A stretch of DNA of 64,000 nucleotides from Paralithodes platypus (lineage: Eukaryota; Arthropoda; Malacostraca; Decapoda; Lithodidae): the NCBI GenBank assembly GCA_032716605.1, contig CM064551.1:47862674-47926673 (forward strand), given 5' to 3'. Numbering within the stretch: position 1 is the first letter of the stretch; each line of letters starts with the position of its first letter. Below, in pieces: positions 20,188 to 30,318 of the stretch. A program made the translations under genes and the position numbers. The notes under the pieces were generated by a model, which ran no database searches, was not told where the DNA came from, and worked only from the letters and a program-made list of their open reading frames with translations.

Positions 20188-21019
20188 TTACCTCTTCCCA
20201 CCTAATGTTTTTGTTATTGAAGTTAAATTTACTGAAGGGGCCGTTTTTGTTCTCGATTCTGAGGTTGTCTGTACATTTTCTAAGGTTGTTTTGATCTCAA
20301 TTAATTTATGATCTGAGTATGTTGTGTCCGATATGTTAATGCTGTGTACTAGAGAGTCGTTGTTAGTGAAGGCCAGGTCTAAGATATTGTTTTCCCGTGT
20401 GGGTTCAGCATATGTTGGTAAGACTAAAAAATCACAAAGTTCAAAAGGCTCTCTCGTATTAGTATTTGCTTCTCCGGTGTTATTTGCCACTAACTGGTTT
20501 TCTAGTTGTCTCCATTTAATGTTTGGTAGGTTAAAGTCTCCTAGCCATATAATTTGGTGTTGGGTTCCCCAGGGTTTCCACTTCTGATTTTATTTTGTTG
20601 AGCTGGGTTTTGAATTCTTCTCGGGATGAGTCTGGAGGCCTGTATGTAACAATAACTGCTAAATTTAGGGATTCTATTTTAACTCCAAGTATTTCCACCA
20701 CTTCATTACTGTTATTTAGGAATTCAGTACATATCAGTGAGTCATGTATGTACAAGGCTACACCTCCATGTGATCTATGCGTTCTGTCTGCCCTATGTAG
20801 GTTGTAACCAGGAATCCATACCTCACTATCTTCCTGATCTTTAATGTGAGTTTCTGTGAGAGCCGCAAATATAGCGTTTCCTTCTTCTAGCAGGCCCCTA
20901 ATAAATGGTACTTTGTTCGTGGTTCTATTTTTTAGGCCTTGGATATTTGCAAACAAGATTGGGGAGGGATTGTTTGGAGTACTATGTGTACCTAATAGTC
21001 TTCGGGATGTATTGGCCAC
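20188..21019 (-). pseudogene. APE-type endonuclease of the CR1/L2-like element, frameshifted
   Basis: First frame (21019-20531): A-N-I-Q-G-L-K near residue 24 (Asn site), L-T-E-T-H-I near 54 (Glu site), H-G-G-V-A-L-Y-I near 83 and Y-R-P-P-D near 127. After a frameshift near 20550 the sequence continues W-L-G-D-F-N-L-P-N and T-Y-S-D-H-K-L-I, the remaining catalytic blocks. This enzyme class nicks target DNA to prime reverse transcription. The frame overlaps the end of ORF1 by about 28 bases. The first codon listed is GTG; no ATG is evident, so the natural start is uncertain. Confidence 0.8.
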
Positions 21020-22140
21020 TCTTGGGAGGCCAGGAGGTGCTCGAGGTGTTCTATGTGCTCTTCCATCTCCCTCAGTCTCTTCATCTTCATCTGCCCTTTC
21101 CCTCCTTGCCTTTTTCCTCTGTCTCGTCCTCGCATAGCTAGAGAGTTTTTTGGGCTACCATTCGTGTTAGGTCTAGCATATCTCCAAGTCCCTTTAATAT
21201 GAAAAGCTGGGCATTTCATATTGTAGCAGGTCTTGTTCTCAAGTGATGTCTTGTAAAGGGATGGGTGGTGGTATTTGCAGGTTTCACCAAATCTACATTT
21301 TCCATGACTGGTTATGTTGTTGCAAATTTTGGGATGAGCAAATCTACATGAATTCCCATTATATTCGCCCTTTTGACCAAAGTAGCACCTTCTTTCCAGA
21401 TAATATCTGCACACTGGTGTAGACAACCCCAGTAGGTGTGGCTGGTGCTGCAAGGGGTTATGTGGTGAGCTAAGTGTGGTTGTGGGTGATAGTGGGCTTG
21501 GTGTATGGGTGGGTGAGGCCTGCAGGGGGGTGGAGTTACGGGTCGGTTGTAGGTGGGCAGGTGGCAGTGGTGAGGGGGGAGACGATGTGGAAGGGGAGCC
21601 TGATATGGGGGCTTGTTGCATCCTACGTTCATCCTGCAATTGTATTTGATCAACAGCAGTAGGGTGGTCAATGGCCATAGATGGGATTAATGTGGGTGTT
21701 TTCTGGGTCTGGGGAGGTGTGGGGAGATGTGCGGCACGGTTTGTGGATATGTAGGGTGCGAAAGGTTGTTGTTCGGCAGGCGATGTGTGTTGATGTGCAG
21801 GAGGCAATGTGGGCATTATCATGGGAAGGTGTGCGTGTGTGGGTTGTGATATTTGTATGGGCCCTGAGGCCCCAATAGTTCCCTATTTTCTGTGAAAGGT
21901 AGCTATGTCTTGGCTATATTTCATTCTATCTTGTACTTCTGTATTTTCTACAGTCTGTATGACTTGCCATGTGATATCGAAACAACTATCGCAGAAATGG
22001 AGGTTCTTCCCTCTTGTATTGTACGCCTCATTTATTGGTGTCAATCCTATGCAAGTCCAGTGGTATGGTTGCTTGCATATCTGACATGCGGTGCCTTTAT
22101 GCATGTGTATATTCATCTTACAACTCGTACAGTTGTCTCT
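20992..22140 (-). pseudogene. ORF1 protein with PHD finger and CCCH zinc fingers (CR1/L2-like element)
   Basis: From about 22130 the minus strand encodes a C4HC3 PHD finger: C-T-S-C, then C-Q-I-C, H-W-T-C and C-D-S-C. The frame meets a single TAG at 21881-21883 and continues in the same frame for 297 codons: a Pro/Ser/His/Thr-rich stretch, then zinc fingers spaced C-x7-C-x12-C-x3-H and C-x8-C-x5-C-x3-H and a shorter C-x4-C-x3-H, then a basic and coiled-coil-like end. PHD fingers bind chromatin or act in ORF1 proteins of CR1-type elements; CCCH fingers bind RNA. The natural start is not clear because the N-terminus runs into A-rich leader. Confidence 0.8.
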
Positions 22141-22312
22141 GGTAAAAAATTTTGTTTGTTTTTTGTTTTTGTTTTTCCACCCGCCCTTACATGGGGGAGA
22201 GAGGGGGGGGGGGGGGGGGGGGCTTGGAGGACAAGGAGGTGTTTGTTACGCAGTTTGGGGGGGGGGGGGGTGCCACTCGTTTACACTCGTTATGTTTAAA
22301 CTTTAAGTAACT
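22141..22312. other. A/T-rich and G-tract leader sequence of the CR1/L2-like element
   Basis: T-rich sequence at 22140-22175 and two long G runs (about 22203-22222 and 22257-22270). G runs of this length are also frequent sites of sequencing error. Confidence 0.4.
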
Positions 22313-22796
22313 TTAACCCTTCTGGCCCGGTTGTCATTTTAAAATGACACCACGAATGAAGGGCAGGAGCCCGGTTGTCATTTTAAAATCTGTAAGCTTG
22401 AAAGCCTATTCAGCTTGGTCTGAATGCCGTGCGTCCGACGCATGTAAACAAAGCCGATCGTTACGTCACCGCACCTCCGAAACAAAAAGGAAGACTCGTT
22501 TGTTATTGTATGTCTGTATGTCGTTGTTTCAGTAGTGAAAAGATCGTCATATTGCTAACATCGCCTGCAAGTGCTCTCCACTGAAATCGTCATCACAACT
22601 GAACCAGTTGACATAGAGAGCTCTACTCAACGCCAGTCTACAGATTGGAAACCGCATACATTTATAGATGCGTGGGAAATTTCTAGCAGTTAAACTAAAC
22701 AAAAATACGGTAGCCTAGGCCTAGACGTTTTTCGGCCAGATCGCCCGGGTAGCCCACACTGTCATTTTGAGAGCCTGCCCGAGCCAGGAGGGTTAA
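22313..22796 (+). mobile_element. TTAA MITE family 3, copy a
   Basis: TTAA lies at 22313-22316 and 22793-22796. The ends read TTAACCCTTCTGGCCCGG and TTAACCCTCCTGGCTCGG inward. The word CCCGGTTGTCATTTTAAAAT occurs twice near the left end. The element aligns in opposite orientation with 53697-54185 and in part with 11576-11955. It is non-coding and is inserted in the CR1/L2 leader. Confidence 0.88.
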
Positions 22797-23755
22797 GTAA
22801 CACTTTCAATAATTATCTTATGAAACAGAATTCTCACTGCCCTAACCACTTTTCCCGTTTTTGGTCGACTGTTTAGCGGAATATACGGCACTCTAGGAAA
22901 ATAACGAACTTTCCAGGCTACCTATAAATTATATAGTATCTATTTTAATTTTCATATTTTACCTATCAACTTGATTCAACACTGCTCAGGTTCGAATTTT
23001 CACCACATTTGGTTGCGTGGGAGATCTTTCTCTCCAATAACGTCACTACTAACCTGCGATATGGTCGAGAAATAATCTGCACTGATTTAATTTGTTTATT
23101 TATATATATATTGTTTTTCTCTGTTTGCTATTATTTACGATTTTTGTTTTGTCGGTACCCTTTCCTGTCGAGGTTAAGTTTCGCTTTTGGTAAAATCGTA
23201 TAGGGGGAGGGGAGGGGACGTGTCCAGGAGAGCGAGGGGATATATGTGTTTATGGTCTTTGCGGTCACCGAGGGTATTTTGTTTACAGCATACGTCCTGT
23301 TCCCAAGCTAAAAGTTCCCCTGACTTTAATTCTCTGTATTATACTTTCCTAGTTTATTTACGTGATATACGATGTTCACTATCACTTTTAACTTAGGCTT
23401 CCTATTTTCCCATAGCCCTGTTTGATTTCATAGGACTATATAGCCAACACTTTGCTTTGGGACGTAACGGTTTTTTCTTTCCCTTCTTCTTTCCACCCGC
23501 CTTATGGGCCTGCCCTAGGCCTGTCCTAGACCAGCGCCGTGGCACTGCTGTAGGAGTTTAACAGATTTTTTCTCCAAAACGCGTATATCTCTCCAGATAT
23601 TTTATCAATCGGTTCGATTTTGCACTTCACAGGACCGCGACACTACGTTTGTTTTTGTGTGTGATTTTTTAAAAGTTTAATCACCAGTATCCCGCGGGAT
23701 AGTCGAAAAATCCCGGACCGCGACGGACGTGACCCTCCACTCTGACTGACTCTGA
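22797..23755. other. Probable 5' leader of the CR1/L2-like element
   Basis: No coding domain is seen. It is bounded on the right by RTE-like sequence that continues copy B, so by position it belongs to the inserted CR1/L2 element or to something nested in it. A TGACTGACTCTGACTGACTC repeat sits at the right edge. Confidence 0.45.
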
Positions 23756-24419
23756 CTGACTCTCCAGTAAACAACCACACACCCCTGTTTCAACCCAACA
23801 CTCAGGTAAAAAAAACTCGCTCTGCTCATTCTCCACACGTACTGCCGCCTTTGCACCCTCATACATGCTCTTCACTGCTTTCAGCAACTTGCCATCTACT
23901 CCGTATATTCTAAGTACTTTCCACATGCCTTGTCTATCCACTCTGCCATAGGCCTTTCTCCAAGTCCATAAAGGCAACATACACCTTTTGTTGCTTCTCC
24001 AGATATTTCTCCACAACACAATTCAGGGTAAAAATCTGATCTACACATCCTCTTCCCTTCCTAAAACCTCCCTGCTTGTCACCTATCCATTTCTCCTTTC
24101 TCACTCTCTCAATCACTACTCTACTGTACACCTTCCCTACTACACTTAAAAGACATATTCCTCGGTGGTTACCACACACTCCTCTTTCCCCTTTGCCCTT
24201 ATAATAGGGGGACTATTATGCCAGTCTTCCAGTCATCGGGTGCATTCCCCTTCTCCCATGCTAGTTTGCACATTTTCCATACCCATTCGATCACTATCTC
24301 ACCACCATACCTCAACATTTCCCCACACACTCCATCTGTTCCTGGTGCTTTCCCCAACTTCACTCTTTTCATGGCTTCCCACACTTCTGACCTCCTGATC
24401 CCCACCTCCTCCTCCACTT
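23756..24419 (-). mobile_element. RTE-like element copy B, 5' half
   Basis: Starts at cagtaaacaacc, which directly continues the ccatccatata edge at 17674. It holds RT fingers: V-C-G-N-H-R-G-I-C-L-L, G-G-F-R-K-G-R-G-C-V-D-Q-I-F and a degraded M-D-L-E-K-A-Y. It ends (5' side) at 24419, where homology with copies C and D stops, so the copy was 5' truncated at insertion. Confidence 0.8.
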
Positions 24420-24439
24420 CGGGTGTTTGAAAGAGCTAT

Positions 24440-24600
24440 TATTTAATAGGCATATCGTCAATGATTTCGGGGCCACTACTAAATATTAGGTTTTCATTCT
24501 TTCCTCCGGGACTCAAGCCTATACTTGGGTTCAAAGAGTGCCATTACTGTATAAGGCATATCGTCAATGATGGAGGGGCCACTAATAAATATTTCTTCAC
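24440..24600 (+). repeat. Low-copy repeat block X (two units)
   Basis: Two units with CATATCGTCAATGAT and GGGGCCACTA words (about 24452-24480 and 24559-24590). Related words occur at 6468-6500, 13970 and 14320. Function unknown. Confidence 0.5.
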
Positions 24601-24932
24601 TGATTTTGATAAAACTTGTAACATAGCTTCACTACTGAGAGACCTTGGACGAGTTCGATTTTCTGCTGTTTACCAAAAAATTTAGGGGCGCTTCCACCAA
24701 ATTTCACTGACAGTAGCGTATGGGCTAACTATCATTATTTCTTTACTGAATATTGCAGTATAAGATTAACAACATAGCTTCTCTACAATAAGACCTTGGA
24801 CGAGTTGCGGCTTTATTTCTTCACTGATTTTGATAAAACTTATAACATAGCTTCACTACTGAGATACCTTGGACGAGTTCGATTTTCAGCCTTTTAGCAA
24901 AATATCTAGGGACGGTACCACCAAAGTTCACT
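24591..24932 (+). repeat. Three tandem diverged units of about 80-120 bases
   Basis: Units near 24591-24712, 24737-24812 and 24813-24930 share aacatagctt.., ccttggacgagtt and cttcactgattttgataaaact. The third is most like the first. No coding. Confidence 0.65.
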
Positions 24933-24999
24933 GTTCTTCCTTCTCACTAAAACTTTACATTATCCATAATGCAGTTGGGTCTAAGTACAGTACATCTAT

Positions 25000-26154
25000 C
25001 TATTGCCTGACGCCGTGATCCCCGAAGGGGTGGCCACGAACGAACCGCCCCCATGCACCTCTGTCCCCAGTCAGTCGACGCCTCTCTCCCCAACCAGCAA
25101 CGCCTTCGTTCATGTACTTCCTCACTCCATCTTTCCACCTCTCATTCAGTCTACCTCTCCCTCTCTGTCCCTCCACCTCGCTCTCGTACACCCTCTTAGT
25201 CATTCTCTCGCTTTCCATACGTTCCATATGGCCGAACCATCTCAAGTTGTTCCTTTTCACACTTTCCAGCACATCTACCTCCACACCACACCTCCTTCTT
25301 ACTTCCTCATTAGTCTGTCTATCCCTCCATGTAACTCCGCACGCACTCCTTAAGTAATTCATTTCCACTGCTCTCACTCTTGGTCTGAGTCTCTCAACCA
25401 ACGTCCATGCTTCGCTTCCGTAAGTCAGTGTCGGTATTACCACACTGTCATGCAAGGACTTCTTCACTTCCATACTGACCACCCTATTTCTTGTTACTGC
25501 TTTTAGCGTTCCTACAACCCTCTTCCCCTGTTGTACCCTCTCCCGCACTTCTTCATCCATAGTCCCATCTTTACTCAACACACTGCCCAGATACTTAAAA
25601 GAGTTGACGATCTCCATAGCCTGACCGTTCAGCTTCACCTCACACTCTGTGACTTCACCCCTTTCGAAGACCATAACCTTGCTCTTCCCCGCATTTACCT
25701 TCAAATTCCGTTTTTCGCACACTGTTCCAAACTCATTTACCAGACCCTGCAACTCCCATTCATTATCACTCATCAGAACTGTATCATCCGCAAACAGCAG
25801 TATAGGTAGCTTCCACTCAATTCCCTCCCTTTTTAGCGATACACCAACATCCACTGCTCTTGATAGTATTTCTTTCATGACTCCATCCATATATACAGTA
25901 AACAACCACGGGGACATCACACACCCCTGTTTCAAACCAACATTCAGGTCAAAGAACTCGCTCTGCTCACTCTCCACACGTACTGCCGCCTTTGCACCCT
26001 CATACATGCTCTTCACTGCTTTCAGCAACTTGCCCTCTATTCCGTATATTCTAGGTACTTTCCACAAACCTTCTCTATCCACTTTGTCATAGGCCTTCTC
26101 CAAGTGCATAAAGGCAACATACACCTTTTGTTTCTTCTCCAGATATTTCTCCAC
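25000..26154 (-). CDS. RTE-like reverse transcriptase, palm to C-terminus (copy C)
   Basis: 384 codons, the best-preserved RT half of this family here. Blocks: A-F-M-H-L-E-K-A-Y-D-K-V-D near residue 15, V-G-L-K-Q-G-C-V-M-S-P near 73, catalytic L-L-F-A-D-D-T-V-L near 120, F-K-Y-L-G-S-V near 185, E-A-W-T-L near 248, and W-F-G-H-M-E-R-M near 305. The last 16 codons are the conserved 3' hairpin sequence and the stop is the first TAG of the GATA tail. Catalytic Asp residues are present. The N-terminal frame is broken upstream. Confidence 0.85.
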   Translation of the reverse strand: MEKYLEKKQKVYVAFMHLEKAYDKVDREGLWKVPRIYGIEGKLLKAVKSMYEGAKAAVRVESEQSEFFDLNVGLKQGCVMSPWLFTVYMDGVMKEILSRAVDVGVSLKREGIEWKLPILLFADDTVLMSDNEWELQGLVNEFGTVCEKRNLKVNAGKSKVMVFERGEVTECEVKLNGQAMEIVNSFKYLGSVLSKDGTMDEEVRERVQQGKRVVGTLKAVTRNRVVSMEVKKSLHDSVVIPTLTYGSEAWTLVERLRPRVRAVEMNYLRSACGVTWRDRQTNEEVRRRCGVEVDVLESVKRNNLRWFGHMERMESERMTKRVYESEVEGQRGRGRLNERWKDGVRKYMNEGVAGWGERRRLTGDRGAWGRFVRGHPFGDHGVRQ

Positions 26155-26226
26155 AACACAATTCAGGGTAAAAATCTGATCTACACATCCTCTTTCCTTC
26201 CTAAAACCTCCCTGCTCGTCGCCTAT

Positions 26227-26852
26227 CTATTTCTCCGTTCTCACTCTCACTCTCTCAATCACTACCCTACTGTATACCTTCCCTACTACGCTTAGAAGAC
26301 ATATTCCTCGGTGGTTACCACACACTCCTCTTTCCCCTTTGCCCTTATATAGGGGGAGTATTATGCCAGTCTTCCAGTCATCGGGTGCACTCCCCTTCTC
26401 CCATGCTAGTTTGCACATTTTCCATACCCATTCTATCACTATCTCACCACCATACCTCAACATTTCCCCACACACTCCATCTGTTCCTGGTGCTTTCCCC
26501 AACTTCACTCTTTTCATGGCTTCCCACACTTCTGACCTCCTGATCCCCACCTCCTCCTCCACTACTTCTCTTCTTCTCCCTCCCATACCATATCCAGCTA
26601 TGTTTGCTGGCTCTTCATTCCTTACATTTAGCAACTCATTGAAGTACTCCCTCCATCTTTCAACTCTCTCTTGCTTCTCGGCTAGCATTCTCCCATTCTT
26701 ATCTTTCACACCCTTACTGTTTCCCTTGCTACCTTCCCTAACTTTCTTGACTTCTTTCCAGAACAGTTTCTTACTGTCCCTCCATTTTACACTCAGATTC
26801 CTTCCAAATTCCTCATCTACTCTTCTCTTACTTTCCTTCACTACTCTCCCCC
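26227..26852 (-). pseudogene. RTE-like RT fingers and linker (copy C)
   Basis: Basic linker (W-R-D-S-K-K-L-F-W-K-E-V-K-K-V-R) followed by G-K-A-P-G-T-D-G-V, G-I-I-L-P-L-Y-K-G-K-G and N-H-R-G-I-C-L-L. A frameshift near 26230 separates it from the palm. Confidence 0.8.
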
Positions 26853-26880
26853 GCTCTGCCTGCTTCGTTGGTTTCACTTT

Positions 26881-27583
26881 TGAACACGTGCGGGGGCTGA
26901 CGGAGGTGGCAGGAGGGGAGTGCATGCCCGCATGCCCACCCTTCCTGTCGCCCCCAACTAATTGTAGTGGGCCCTATCATTTCTCATCCTTTCTGTTTTC
27001 CGTTTTTCCCTTCTTCCCGCTGCCCCCTCCTTTGGGAGCACCGTGACTGTCATGAGGTAAACGACCGTACTCACTCTTTGGTTTCGTTGGAGGGTGTTGT
27101 GGGTCGGCAATCCCTACACCCGTCGAACTGTGGTACCCGACGTGTTCGAGCGAGGGGAAACTTTTATGCCAAACCCTAACCCTTGTGCTGGGTCGGCGAT
27201 CGACGGATCGACGGCCCTTAAGGTGCATTAGTCGGGGTGTATATCTGCAAGAATTCCTAGGGCAGTCGTCCCGTCCTCTAATTGTGGCTCCATGGTGGGT
27301 TTGGAATCTGACTCAGATGAATTTAGAAATATTCGTCCTATGGAATCTAAAATTGCCCCCTCTGACGCCGACCCCTGCGAGAAATTGGACTGCCTCAAGG
27401 ACCCTTCCCCTGCTGCCAACAGTGCCGGAGTTCCCCACTCAGGCATGGCACCCACAGACCTTGGCAAACCTCCTAAGGATACTGTGACGAATTCTCCATC
27501 GTCGGGTAGTGAGATCCATCAGGTGATCTCCCCGGCATCAATTCCTATGCACAGTACTGCCTCTGTGATCAATAATAGTGATG
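26881..27583 (+). other. Possible 5' region and ORF1 start of a retrotransposon, cut by the gap
   Basis: A GC-rich leader (26881-27290) is followed by an open frame from ATG 27292 to the N gap. About 97 residues, acidic at first (V-G-L-E-S-D-S-D-E) and then Ser/Pro-rich. No domain is recognised. The style resembles gag-like ORF1 N-termini, but a host exon cannot be excluded. Confidence 0.35.
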
Positions 27584-27683
27584 NNNNNNNNNNNNNNNNN
27601 NNNNNNNNNNNNNNNNNNNNNNNNNNNNNNNNNNNNNNNNNNNNNNNNNNNNNNNNNNNNNNNNNNNNNNNNNNNNNNNNNNN
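27584..27683. other. Assembly gap, 100 N
   Basis: Exactly 100 N bases, the conventional placeholder for a gap of unknown size. ULK exons lie only to the left and PHYH exons only to the right. Confidence 0.99.
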
Positions 27684-27917
27684 ATGTGTATACCAGTGGC
27701 ATATACAGTATTCTGGGTGTGCTAGCACACCTGTCCCATACAAGATAGGAAAATGCATAATGAAGATTAAGTTCACTCAACAATTTATACTATATCTTAG
27801 GTGGATAAACTATTTTTTCCCTTATTACTTTATAAACCCTGTTATGAAACATTGTGATAGTTTTTCTAAAGAAACATTGCACACCCTAAAATTAGTTGTA
27901 ATATCATATATGCATAC

Positions 27918-28064
27918 CTTAAAGTCCAAGTCATCCACACCTCGCTTCATCTTAGCTAGTTCCTCGACTTCCTTGGCAATGTTCTCTCTGGGAGGTGCCT
28001 CTCACGTCGATGTACTCGACTCTCACAGACCGGCGTAGTGGCATGAGATGGCTTTACGGAAGTG
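27918..28064 (-). CDS. PHYH: PHYH exon (2-oxoglutarate-binding region), frame disturbed
   Basis: Acceptor gttgttgcag at the right, GTATGC donor at the left, 147 bases. The frame starts H-F-R-K-A-I-S-C-H-Y-A, where the Arg is the 2-oxoglutarate ligand in human PHYH. It then needs shifts to read E-Y-I-D-V-R-G-T-S-Q and again E-N-I-A-K-E-V-E-E-L. The best fit to the family is three single extra bases, which brings the length to 144, a multiple of three. Conservation of all segments argues against long-standing decay. It follows in phase the exon at 32401-32537. The last, C-terminal exon was not found. Confidence 0.82.
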
Positions 28065-28461
28065 CTGCAACAACAATCATGTGTTAATTATTAGTAGCTC
28101 GTACGTCAAATGACGTTAGTGTAATTAATTATATATGGCCCTATTTAGCCTGGAAGACTCCATACGCCTTCCAACCAATTCGAATCATCATAGGCGAGTC
28201 TGAAAATACCTATGGGACGTCAATTGTCACGGATGCCACTATGAAAGTATAGTAAAAAAACAATAGTAATAAAATCAAGAGAATAAAAAAGGAAAAAATA
28301 TCCTTGAAATATGTTCTATCTATCTATCTATTGCCTGACGCCGTGATCCCCGAAGGGGTGTCCACGAACGAACCGCCCCCATGCAATCTGTCCCCAGTCA
28401 GTCGACGCCCCCCCCCCCCAACCAGCACCGCCTTCATTCATGTAGTTCCTCACTCCATCCT

Positions 28462-29328
28462 TCACCTCATATTCGGACTACCTCTCCCCCTCTGTCCCTC
28501 CACCTCGCTCTCGTACACCCTCGTAGTCATTCTCTCGCTTTCCAGACGTTCCATATGGCCGAACCATCTAAAGTTGTTCCTTTTCACACTTTCCAGCACA
28601 TCTACCTCCACACCACACCTCCTTCTTACTTCCTCATTAGTCTGTCTATCCCTCCATGTAACTCCGCACGCCCTCCTTAGGTAATTCATTTCCACGGCTC
28701 TCACTCTTGGTCTGAGTCTCTCAACCAACGTCCATGCTTCGCTTCCGTAAGTCAGTGTCGGGATTACCACACTGTCATGCAAGGACTTCTTCACTTCCAT
28801 ACTGACCACCCTTCTTGTTACTGCTTTTAGCATTCCTACAACCCTCTTCCCCTGTTGTACCCTCTCCCGCACCTCTTCATCCATAGTCCCATCTTTACTC
28901 AACACACTGCCCAGATACTTAAAAGAGTTGACGATCTCCATAGCAAGACCGTGCAGCGTCACCTCACACTCTGTGACTTCACCCCTTTCGAAGACCATAA
29001 CATTGCACTTCACCGTATTTACCTTAAAATTTCGTTTTTCGCACACTGTTCCAAACTCATTTACCAGACCCTGCAACTCCCATTCATTATCACTCATCAG
29101 AACTGTATCATCTGCAAACAGCAGTATAGGTAGCTTCCACTCAATTCCCTCCCTTTTCAGCGATACACCAACATCCACTGCTCTTGATAGTATTTCTTTC
29201 ATAACTCCATCCAGATATACAGTAAACAGCCACGGGGACATCACACACCCCTGTTTCCAACCAACATTCATGGTCAAAGAACTCACTCTGCTCACTCTCC
29301 ACACGTACTGCCGCCATTGCACCCTCAT
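28462..29328 (-). pseudogene. RTE-like RT palm and C-terminus (copy D)
   Basis: Contains G-C-V-M-S-P-W-L-F, the catalytic L-L-F-A-D-D-T-V-L near residue 70 and the W-F-G-H-M-E-R motif. Frameshifts in the palm (near 29290) and near the C-terminus (about 28470) separate it from the rest. Confidence 0.8.
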
Positions 29329-29329
29329 A

Positions 29330-30318
29330 CAGGCTCTTCACTGCTTTCTGCAACTTGCCCTCTACTCCGTATATTCTAAGTACTTTCCACAAGCCTTCTC
29401 TATCCACTCTGTCATAGGCCTTCTCCAAGTCCATAAAGGCAACATACACCTTTTGTTTCTTCTCCAGATACTTCTCCACAACACAATTCAGGGTAAAAAT
29501 CTGATCTACACATCCTCGTCCCTTCCTAAAACCTACCTGCTCGTCGCCTATCCATTCTCTGTTCTCACTCTCACTCTCTCAATCACTACCCGACTGTATA
29601 CCTTCCCTACGACGCTTAGAAGACATATTCCTCGGTGGTTACCACACACTCCTCTTTCCCCTTTGCCCTTATATAGGGGGACTATTATGCCAGTCTTCCA
29701 GTCATCGGGTGCACTCCCCTTCTCCCATGCTATGTTGCACATTTTCCATACCCATTCTATCACTATCTCCCACATACCTCAACATTTCCCCACACACTCC
29801 ATCTGTTCCTGGTGCTTTCCCAACTTCACTCTTTTCATGGCTTCCCACACTTCTGACCTCCTGATCCCCACCTCCTCCTCCACTACTTCTCTTCTTCTCC
29901 CTCCCATACCATATCCAGCTATGTTTGCTGGCTCTTCAGCCCTTTCATTTAGCAACTCACTGAAGTACTCCCTCCATCTTTCGACTCTCTCTTGCTTCTC
30001 TGCTAGCATTCTCCCATCCTTATCTTTCACACCCTTACTGTTTCCCTTGCTACCTTCCCTAACTTTCTTGACTTCTTTCCAGAACAGTTTCTTACTCTCC
30101 CTCCATTTTACACTCAGATTACTTCCAAATTCCTCATCTACTCTTCTCTTACTTTCCTTCACTACTCTCTTCACCACCCTCTTACTCTCCACGTACCTCG
30201 CTCGTTTCTGTCTCTCGGAATCTTCATTCCCTCTACTACCCAACCACTCTCTATATGCTTTCTTCTTTTCTTCCACAGCTATTCTTACCTCTTCTGTCCA
30301 CCATGCTGTACCTTTCAC
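29330..30318 (-). pseudogene. RTE-like RT linker and fingers (copy D)
   Basis: Three short frames (30318-29779, 29775-29548, 29479-29330) together give the linker W-W-T-E-E-V-R, the fingers K-T-G-I-I-V-P-L-Y-K-G-K and N-H-R-G-I-C, and the F-M-D-L-E-K-A-Y-D-R-V-D block. The breaks are small indels. Confidence 0.8.

Larger units (their letters stand above)
17676..23755 (-). mobile_element. CR1/L2-like retrotransposon, near full length, with nested J2 and MITE 3a
   Basis: Minus strand order from the 5' side: leader (23755-22797), MITE 3a insertion, ORF1 with PHD and CCCH fingers (about 22140-20992), endonuclease (about 21019-20188), linker, RT (19980-17702, interrupted by J2 at 19411-19810), and a 3' end made of two 10-base repeats (atccaaaggt). 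It split an RTE-like copy whose halves lie on both sides. Without the nested elements it is about 5.2 kb, a normal size for this superfamily. Several frameshifts and one nonsense codon make it inactive. The extent of the 5' leader is inferred from the RTE junction. Confidence 0.8.
24993..26880 (-). mobile_element. RTE-like element copy C
   Basis: Contains most of RT and the whole 3' end (hairpin, TAG, short GATA tail at 24993-25010). Homology with copy D stops near 26851, after which about 30 bases are of unclear origin. Frame breaks separate the fingers (26880-26227) from the palm (26154-25000). Confidence 0.85.

Noticed and set aside
21312..21671. 119-codon His/Pro-rich frame
   Set aside because: Alternative frame of the CR1/L2 ORF1, whose zinc-finger frame is clearly the real one.
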